Assembly: GCA_003447295.1 (NCBI GenBank)
Contig: DLZQ01000055.1
Span: 72,831-93,959 of the forward strand
Direction of reading: 5' to 3'
Length of the DNA stretch: 21,129 nt
From: Lachnospiraceae bacterium
GTDB lineage: Bacteria; Bacillota; Clostridia; Lachnospirales; Lachnospiraceae
This document shows, one piece after another, positions 16,518 to 21,129 of this stretch. Within the stretch, counting starts at the first letter, position 1; each line of letters opens with the position of its first letter. Position numbers and translations under genes: made by a program. Under the pieces are notes generated by a model. It saw only the letters and a program-made list of their open reading frames with translations. It did not search any database and was not told the origin of the DNA.

Positions 16518-17336
16518 ATGCCGCAATTTCCACACGAAGAGGTTGCTTTTGAAAGCGGAATCAACGTCCGTTTTACAATCTATAACAGCAATAACGATTA
16601 CATACCGGAACACTGGCATCGAAGCATGGAAGTTATCTATATCTATGAGGGTTCCATGGAACTCATTGAGGGGCAGCGGGTTCTGTTGCTGCATGCCGGA
16701 GATTATCATGTGGTAAATTCCGCCGCCGTCCATGCTACCCGGACCACGACACCGTCCCGGGTTCTGTTATTACAGATTCCTTATGCGTTTCTCATAGGTG
16801 CCATCCCAGAATATGAAAGCATCCGTTTTCTGTTCTCCCACAGGGATTCTTCTGCCGATGCGCAGATTCAGGAGATTCTGACTTCCATGGGCGATCTCTA
16901 TACAAAAAAACCGCAAAGCTATACTTTGCGGTTTTCCGGTCTGCTTTATGATTTTTTATACATCCTTATGACCCACTATAAGGTCACCGTCGACAATACC
17001 TCCCGGATTCAGAGTCAGAAAAATCTGCATCGCCTCGAACCGGTGATTCAGTACATCCAATCCCATTACACCGAAGCCATTTCTCTGGAAAATGCAGCCT
17101 CCCTGGCTCATCTGAACCCAGAATATTTCTGCCGTTTTTTCCGGCGGAACATGGGAACCACCTTCACTTCCTATATCAACAGCGTGCGTCTGACGCATGT
17201 CTGCAAGGATTTAAAAGACACCGATCTGAACATCAGCGAAATACTGGATCGACACGGAGTCTCAAACTATAAATTATTCCTGCGCACCTTTAAGCAGGTA
17301 TACGGCTGTGCTCCGAGGGATTTCCGGAAGCAGTGA
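16518..17336 (+). CDS. AraC-family regulator with N-terminal cupin domain
   Basis: This 272-residue regulator has a cupin sugar-sensing domain at about 15-110, with the metal/ligand-site type motif HWHRSMEV, and a C-terminal AraC double helix-turn-helix at about 175-270 ending in GCAPRDFRKQ. It is the only plus-strand gene of the window. AGGAGG at 16505-16510 is seven bases before the ATG. It is divergent from the second GH3 beta-glucosidase and probably senses a sugar or glycoside and activates that gene (inference from layout). Its coding sequence holds a perfect terminator-like hairpin at 16907-16935. It has no link by sequence to the 49-bp block that marks operons A and B. Confidence 0.93.
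   Translation: MPQFPHEEVAFESGINVRFTIYNSNNDYIPEHWHRSMEVIYIYEGSMELIEGQRVLLLHAGDYHVVNSAAVHATRTTTPSRVLLLQIPYAFLIGAIPEYESIRFLFSHRDSSADAQIQEILTSMGDLYTKKPQSYTLRFSGLLYDFLYILMTHYKVTVDNTSRIQSQKNLHRLEPVIQYIQSHYTEAISLENAASLAHLNPEYFCRFFRRNMGTTFTSYINSVRLTHVCKDLKDTDLNISEILDRHGVSNYKLFLRTFKQVYGCAPRDFRKQ
16903..16935 (-). terminator. Terminator-like hairpin inside the AraC gene
   Basis: Arms 16907-16918 and 16924-16935 are perfect 12-bp complements around CTATA. Read on the minus strand the stem is followed by a run of seven T in all, four of them in the stem; read on the plus strand there are four T and then CC. On the minus strand it is a textbook intrinsic terminator and would stop antisense RNA coming from the ddpX-like operon. 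It may also attenuate AraC expression. Confidence 0.55.
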
Positions 17337-17367
17337 GGAATGCTTCGTCTCTTGTAATGTGTTCCAT
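17290..17367 (-). pseudogene. 25-codon reading frame with strong ribosome site, possible gene remnant
   Basis: An ATG at 17365-17367 is preceded, seven bases away, by GGGAGG (17375-17380), as good a ribosome site as any in the window. The frame reads MEHITRDEAFL and continues to a stop at 17290, with its second half antisense to the end of the AraC gene. It lies 49 bases after the 108-residue gene in the same direction. It could be the first codons of a lost fourth gene of that operon, a small leader or protein, or chance. I recognise no family. Confidence 0.3.
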
Positions 17368-17400
17368 GTTATTACCTCCCTGTCCGGGCAAGCGTTCCTC
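17335..17400. repeat. Imperfect inverted repeat between convergent genes
   Basis: GAGGAATGCTT (17335-17345) pairs with AAGCGTTCCTC (17390-17400) with one mismatch, around a 44-base loop that itself has GTAAT/ATTAC. There is no T-run on either side, so it is a weak candidate for a shared terminator of the AraC gene and the converging operon. The loop contains the orphan start codon at 17367. Confidence 0.3.
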
Positions 17401-17416
17401 GCAGCCGTAATCACCG

Positions 17417-17743
17417 TCAAAAATCTGTCGGATCTTCCATGTCGCCATCATCCTCTTCTGTATCAATCCCCAGTCCCTGCATCAGAATACGATTCCACTC
17501 TGCATTATTGCTTTCCAGTTCTTTCTTCTGCATAATGCGGTTGCGGTCACTTAAGATCGCCAGCATTTCGTCCGCAATCTCCTCCGGCGGCAGATCAGAA
17601 TAATAACACAGATAACCGATCATACGGCTCGCCGTAAAATCCGTATTCAGATTCTTCGTCACCAGATCACAGAACGATTCCGGGTAGCCGCGGGATAGGA
17701 GCATTTTATATAATTGCATACTTTGGGGAGATCTTGGTTTCAT
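17417..17743 (-). CDS. 108-residue protein of unknown function
   Basis: I do not recognise this small soluble protein. It appears mostly helical, with a segment PPEEIADEMLAILSDRNRIM (about 52-71) that looks amphipathic, a coiled-coil-like stretch after it, and a very acidic C-terminus (EEDDGDMEDPTDF). There is no signal peptide or membrane segment. It begins 7 bases after the stop of the two-helix membrane protein, and the ribosome site GAAGG lies over that stop codon, so the two are probably translated together. The pairing suggests a partner of the membrane protein or the dipeptidase. No cysteine or histidine cluster suggests metal binding. Confidence 0.75.
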   Translation of the reverse strand: MKPRSPQSMQLYKMLLSRGYPESFCDLVTKNLNTDFTASRMIGYLCYYSDLPPEEIADEMLAILSDRNRIMQKKELESNNAEWNRILMQGLGIDTEEDDGDMEDPTDF

Positions 17744-17750
17744 ATTTATT

Positions 17751-18914
17751 CTACGCCTTCTTAATATGGAAGATCACGCCGCTCTTGGGGTAGATCCACT
17801 CGTCCTTGATCGCAATGTCATAGAGGCCGGCTCTCTGGATGCAGGCTCCGACATTGGCCGTGCTTTCCTTATTGAGATAGGAATACATAGTGACATCCAT
17901 TCCGTTCTTGTATTTCAACTTGATATGGGGCTCCTTGGTCGGATCCACCAGAGTCACCTCGAAAATAGAGTTCCATACCCGGGGCATCTTGAAATAGATG
18001 CTGACCAGATGCTCCCCGTTTGCCTCGTTGCGGTCAAAATCAAGCTTGAATTTCAGGATAAATCCGTTGCTCTTACGTTCTACTTCGAATTGCGCTTCGT
18101 CGTCATTATCTCCGCTGTTGTCAATTCGCAAGATCGGCATGAACAGGTCATTGATCACATCCCGTATCTTATCCGCGGGAATACTGTTGATGAAGTCCAC
18201 GGCTTCCGGTTCCACCACCAGATCCTCATTGAAAATGCTCTTGGTAAAATCCGCATCCTGTCCGGTCTCCAGCAATCCACCGTCCAGGCTCTTTTTATCA
18301 TAGGCGAAACCGAGTCTGATCACATTGCCCGTGTAGTTCTCGTCTGTTCCTCCCAGACATTTCACGCTGAATTTCAATTCCTCATCGATCAGGTAATACT
18401 TTCCGTCTGCGGCTCCGGGGAATCCGGCTTTCACATATTCCTCCGTCAGATTCGGCTCCAGATTGATCGTGTAATCGAACATTTTCCGGATCCTGGCGCC
18501 TCTTGCCCTGTCAAAATATTTCTCCATATTGGTAGAAAGCATATCCACCGCATCTTCATCCTTTATCATGGAGGTAATGGTGGATTTCAGGAAAGTCTTT
18601 TTATCTTCATCGCTGAAAGAATCCAGGATCTCCGGCTCTCCCATCAGCGTCTTGGTGATCTGCTGGGAGGTCTCTCTGGCGTAGGCATCCTGGGTCAGCT
18701 TGTTGTTCAGTATGTCAAATAACAGAAATGCCGCCAGCACACCGATAAGATTTCCCACAATATTATCAATGAGATCATCCAGTGTGTAACCGTTCTTCAG
18801 TGCCAGATAGGTATATCCCACAAACACAAGTAACAATGCGATCAGCACCAGTACCATAGTGGCGGACAAAGTGTCCATCACACTTTTTTTCTTCTTTTGT
18901 TTCTGATTATCCAT
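17751..18914 (-). CDS. Membrane-anchored protein with two N-terminal helices, function unknown
   Basis: This 387-residue protein starts with a lysine-rich cytoplasmic tail (QKQKKKK), then a hydrophobic helix at about 17-38 and a second at about 51-69, with a soluble region of about 310 residues after it. The lysine-rich tail predicts that both ends are in the cytoplasm. The soluble part has a helical section (about 75-140) and then a beta-rich section with many alternating charged residues. I recognise no catalytic motif. The open frame extends 40 codons upstream into the dipeptidase gene, but GGGAGG just before the ATG at 18912-18914 decides the start. It overlaps the dipeptidase stop by 8 bases, so it is translationally coupled to it. 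A scaffold or sensor in the cell envelope is possible; no function is claimed. Confidence 0.85.
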   Translation of the reverse strand: MDNQKQKKKKSVMDTLSATMVLVLIALLLVFVGYTYLALKNGYTLDDLIDNIVGNLIGVLAAFLLFDILNNKLTQDAYARETSQQITKTLMGEPEILDSFSDEDKKTFLKSTITSMIKDEDAVDMLSTNMEKYFDRARGARIRKMFDYTINLEPNLTEEYVKAGFPGAADGKYYLIDEELKFSVKCLGGTDENYTGNVIRLGFAYDKKSLDGGLLETGQDADFTKSIFNEDLVVEPEAVDFINSIPADKIRDVINDLFMPILRIDNSGDNDDEAQFEVERKSNGFILKFKLDFDRNEANGEHLVSIYFKMPRVWNSIFEVTLVDPTKEPHIKLKYKNGMDVTMYSYLNKESTANVGACIQRAGLYDIAIKDEWIYPKSGVIFHIKKA

Positions 18915-19614
18915 GAATTTCCTCCCTCGTAAATACACCCTCATAGATTGCGGGCTTCCGCATGAAATATGCCCAGAACCGGTCACCGTAGTCATAATGC
19001 CACCATTCCGACGGCAGATTGGTAAATCCCGCATCTATCATAGCATAATAAAGCAGACGGCGGTTTTCACGGACCTGTTCGTCCTCTGCCCCCTGTACAT
19101 GCTCCGCGGTCTCATAATACGCCGCGTAGGTCTTATCCGTAAAAGCATCGAATCCACATCCCATGGGAAGCTCTCTGCCCTCCGGATCCAGGATCGTTAA
19201 GTCAATGGCTCCTCCGGTGGTATGGGCGGGAGGCACCTTTGTATCCGGTACCGGGTCCGAGACAAATTTGCAGATCGCAGCTCTCCTTTTTGCCTCCGGC
19301 AGCTCTTCTAAATGAAAATCCCGGATGATGTCCACAGAATACTTTTCAAACAATTCATGCTGCAGTGCAAAGGGGCGCCAGGCATCCCAGATGCGGAACC
19401 GGTAACCGTCCGGCAGATTCCCCGCCGCTTTCACCAGCCTCTCATACATCTCCTTACGGACAAAGCACTTCTCTTCCGCATGGTCCATATGTAGGATCGG
19501 ATACAGCATTTTCACATCCCACAGATCACAGCTTTTCAATTCTATAAACGCGGAATCCACAAACGCACTGTCTGTATAGCGCTCCGGATCTTCAATCGTC
19601 GGTATCGGCCTCAT
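18907..19614 (-). CDS. ddpX: D-alanyl-D-alanine dipeptidase, VanX/DdpX family
   Basis: This 235-residue zinc peptidase of family M15D hydrolyses D-Ala-D-Ala. Visible family motifs are RIWDAWRPFALQ with the substrate-site Arg, PAHTTGGAIDLT with the zinc ligands His and Asp, and SEWWHYDY with catalytic Glu and the third zinc ligand His. There is no signal peptide, so it acts in the cytoplasm, which suits wall-peptide recycling. The frame could start 11 codons earlier at 19647, but that ATG lies on the -10 box of the promoter; the ATG at 19612-19614 has AGGAGG nine bases upstream. No VanH or VanA ligase gene is near, so glycopeptide resistance should not be inferred. It leads an operon with two unknown proteins. 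Confidence 0.9.
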   Translation of the reverse strand: MRPIPTIEDPERYTDSAFVDSAFIELKSCDLWDVKMLYPILHMDHAEEKCFVRKEMYERLVKAAGNLPDGYRFRIWDAWRPFALQHELFEKYSVDIIRDFHLEELPEAKRRAAICKFVSDPVPDTKVPPAHTTGGAIDLTILDPEGRELPMGCGFDAFTDKTYAAYYETAEHVQGAEDEQVRENRRLLYYAMIDAGFTNLPSEWWHYDYGDRFWAYFMRKPAIYEGVFTREEIHG

Positions 19615-19645
19615 CGGATCAGCCTCCTTATTATTTATATTTATC

Positions 19646-19675
19646 ATAATACCCCTTTTCCACTAAATATGGCAA
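19646..19675 (-). promoter_or_regulatory. Promoter of the dipeptidase operon
   Basis: TTGCCA (19670-19675) and TATTAT (19646-19651), each five of six to consensus, are 18 bases apart on the minus strand. RNA would start near 19639, about 25 bases before the ATG at 19614. This rules out the upstream ATG at 19647 as the start. Confidence 0.6.
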
Positions 19676-19684
19676 GTGTCTGGT

Positions 19685-19729
19685 GCATCAAAAAAAGAGA
19701 CTGCATATCAAAATAGCAGTCTCTTTTTT
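19685..19729 (-). terminator. Intrinsic terminator of the GH1 gene
   Basis: Arms 19691-19704 and 19716-19729 are perfect 14-bp complements around an 11-base loop, with six A/T pairs at the base that supply a T-run on both strands. It begins 8 bases after the GH1 stop codon at 19738 and separates that gene from the dipeptidase promoter behind it. It is symmetric, so it could work in both directions. Confidence 0.92.
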
Positions 19730-19737
19730 ATGTTCGT

Positions 19738-21117
19738 TTACAGATTTTCACCGTTCGATTCAATCACCTCGCGGTACCAGTATGCGGAGTCCTTAAGGAT
19801 CCTCTTTTGAGTGGTGTAATCCACATAGATTAGTCCGAATCTCTCCGTATAACCGTTGTTCCACTCCATGTTATCGATAGCTGACCAGGCAAAATAACCC
19901 CGGATATCAGTTCCCTCCTCTGCCGCTTTTTTCAGGCAGCTTAAATAGCGGTGCATAAAGTCGATTCGCATAGGATCATGAACCTTACCGTCCAGGAATA
20001 CCCAGTCGGGACAGGACAGTCCGTTCTCCGTAATTACGATGGGAAGTTTGTATTTTTCCAGCAGGAACTTCGGTACATAATACAGGCTCTCCGGTGTCAC
20101 CTGCCACTTCATTGCAGTCACCGGTGCTCCGCAGGGATTCTTCGCTTCGCGATATCCCCCCTGACCATCCGATTCCACTCGTCCGCTCTGGTAGACATTG
20201 ATTCCCATGAAATCCAACGGTTCCGAGATCAGTTTCAGGTCTTCCGGATTCCGTAACTCCTCCGGGCAATTCTCGCCATAGGCTTCCATGCCTTTCTCCG
20301 GATAATGTCCTAAAATGACGGGATCCAACCACCATGAGACTGCCCACAGGTCCTTCGTATCTTCCCGCAGGGTGGCAATTCTTGCTGCTTTCACATCCTC
20401 AGGTTGGTCGCTTACAGGCACCGAACTTCCGAAGCAGAATGCCACACCGATCTCGGGCTTTTTCTTCGCGTATTTTCGGATGACCTGCACCGCTCTGCCG
20501 TGGGCTTTCAGGTGATTATGGATTGCCAGCAGATACTCCGGCTCGGTGAGCCGTAACTTCGGAGCACAGCTTCCCTGCACGTGTCCGATAATCAGATGGC
20601 ACTGGGGCTCATTTAACGTCATCCAGTGGGACACTCTGTCGGAGAGTCTGTCCACGATTACCTTCGTATATTCTGCAAACCACTCGGGGCTCTCGGGATT
20701 CTGCCATCCCCCGCGAATCTGTAATTGCTGGGGAAAATCCCAGTGAAATAAAGTAACCCAGGGTTCAATTTCCGCCTCTAGCAAAGCATCCACCAAATCA
20801 CTGTAAAACTGCAGTCCTTTTTCATTCACCCGTCCCGTACCGTCTGGCAATACTCTGGACCAGCTGATGGAAAAGCGGAATGCTTTCAGTCCCATATTCT
20901 TCATTCTCTGAATGTCTTCCTCATAATGATGGTAAAAATCACAAGACACATCACCTGTCTCTCCGTCTAAAATATTCTGTTTTCCTTCAGGGTTCTTACG
21001 CGTGTCATGGCAATGCACATCCCAAACGGATTCTCCTCTGCCGTCCTCATAAGCAGCTCCTTCAATCTGGTAAGCTGCTGTTGCCGCGCCCCAAACAAAA
21101 TCTTTGCGAAAGCTCAT
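19738..21117 (-). CDS. Glycoside hydrolase family 1 beta-glucosidase
   Basis: This 459-residue GH1 enzyme hydrolyses beta-glucosides in the cytoplasm. It starts with the family N-terminal signature FVWGAATAAYQIEGA (7-21). The acid/base is Glu170 in TLNEPQ and the nucleophile is Glu364 in VITENG. The sugar-site residues Gln17, His125 in LFHWDFPQ and Asn169 are present, and the late motifs WSAIDNMEWNNGY and ERFGLIYVDY complete a full-length protein. It resembles Bgl-type enzymes for unphosphorylated glucosides; the region near WNNGYTERFG lacks the usual phospho-sugar-binding pattern, so 6-phospho-beta-glucosidase is less likely. GGAGG at the window edge precedes the ATG. It appears to be the last or only gene of its unit, with the promoter outside the window. 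Confidence 0.95.
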   Translation of the reverse strand: MSFRKDFVWGAATAAYQIEGAAYEDGRGESVWDVHCHDTRKNPEGKQNILDGETGDVSCDFYHHYEEDIQRMKNMGLKAFRFSISWSRVLPDGTGRVNEKGLQFYSDLVDALLEAEIEPWVTLFHWDFPQQLQIRGGWQNPESPEWFAEYTKVIVDRLSDRVSHWMTLNEPQCHLIIGHVQGSCAPKLRLTEPEYLLAIHNHLKAHGRAVQVIRKYAKKKPEIGVAFCFGSSVPVSDQPEDVKAARIATLREDTKDLWAVSWWLDPVILGHYPEKGMEAYGENCPEELRNPEDLKLISEPLDFMGINVYQSGRVESDGQGGYREAKNPCGAPVTAMKWQVTPESLYYVPKFLLEKYKLPIVITENGLSCPDWVFLDGKVHDPMRIDFMHRYLSCLKKAAEEGTDIRGYFAWSAIDNMEWNNGYTERFGLIYVDYTTQKRILKDSAYWYREVIESNGENL

Positions 21118-21129
21118 TCCATTTCCTCC

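Noticed and set aside
17766..18722. 318-codon open frame on the plus strand
   Set aside because: It is antisense to the two-helix membrane protein. That protein has a strong ribosome site, overlaps its upstream neighbour and has a sensible topology; the plus-strand frame has none of these.
18915..19034. Longer start for the two-helix membrane protein
   Set aside because: The extra 40 codons overlap the dipeptidase gene; GGGAGG directly before the ATG at 18914 gives a better start that places the lysine-rich tail at the N-terminus.
18907..19614. Vancomycin resistance cluster
   Set aside because: The peptidase is VanX-like, but no VanH, VanA or VanRS genes are adjacent. Chromosomal dipeptidases of this type are common in wall recycling.
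1..21129. CRISPR array, tRNA, rRNA, transposase, integrase or phage genes
   Set aside because: I found no regularly spaced repeats, no cloverleaf-like sequence and no protein of these families on either strand.

Overview
The window looks like a Firmicutes chromosome, most probably a gut-type Lachnospiraceae. The reasons are strong AGGAGG-type ribosome binding sites, compact same-strand operons, a YesM/YesN two-component pair next to an LplABC-type sugar importer, several family 3 and family 1 beta-glucosidases, and intrinsic terminators. All genes except one AraC regulator lie on the minus strand, so the text below reads from high to low coordinates.

Region A (10897 down to about 84) is one long operon. 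It encodes two LplB/LplC-type permeases, a lipoprotein solute-binding protein, a YesM-like sensor kinase, a YesN-like response regulator, a type B carboxylesterase and a GH3 beta-glucosidase. The last four genes overlap one another, and the operon ends at an 18-bp terminator hairpin. There is no transporter ATPase gene, as is usual for importers that share an MsmX-type ATPase. The esterase and GH3 enzyme have no signal peptides, so the imported compound is probably cleaved in the cytoplasm.

Region B (13976 down to 10898) is a second operon: an AtuA-family protein (DUF1446), a separate small protein matching the C-terminal domain of AtuA, and a class III (CaiB/BaiF) CoA-transferase. Its promoter and the promoter of region A share a 49-bp block (41 of 49 positions identical by eye). 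The block sits at the same 12-bp distance from a TATAAT box in both, so the two operons look co-regulated, plausibly by the YesN-like regulator. My inference is a single pathway: import of an acylated glycoside, removal of sugar and acyl group, and CoA-linked handling of the released acid. The substrate is not identifiable from sequence.

Region C (13981 to 17336) holds a second, unrelated-context GH3 beta-glucosidase with its own terminator. It is divergent from a cupin-type AraC regulator; a perfect 12-bp palindrome lies between them. The AraC coding region contains a perfect terminator-like hairpin that reads best on the opposite strand.

Region D (17290 to 19675) is an operon of a VanX/DdpX-type D-Ala-D-Ala dipeptidase, a two-helix membrane-anchored protein of unknown function and a 108-residue unknown protein. 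It is followed by an orphan start codon with a very good ribosome binding site that runs only 25 codons.

Region E (19691 to 21129) is a GH1 beta-glucosidase with a strong terminator; its promoter lies outside the window.

Hand counts on a few 60-base lines suggest that regions A and B (roughly 33 to 50 % GC, mostly about 40) are more AT-rich than C to E (about 47 to 52 %). The change falls near the terminator at 13981, so A plus B may have arrived as one block. No tRNA, rRNA, CRISPR array, transposase or integrase was seen.
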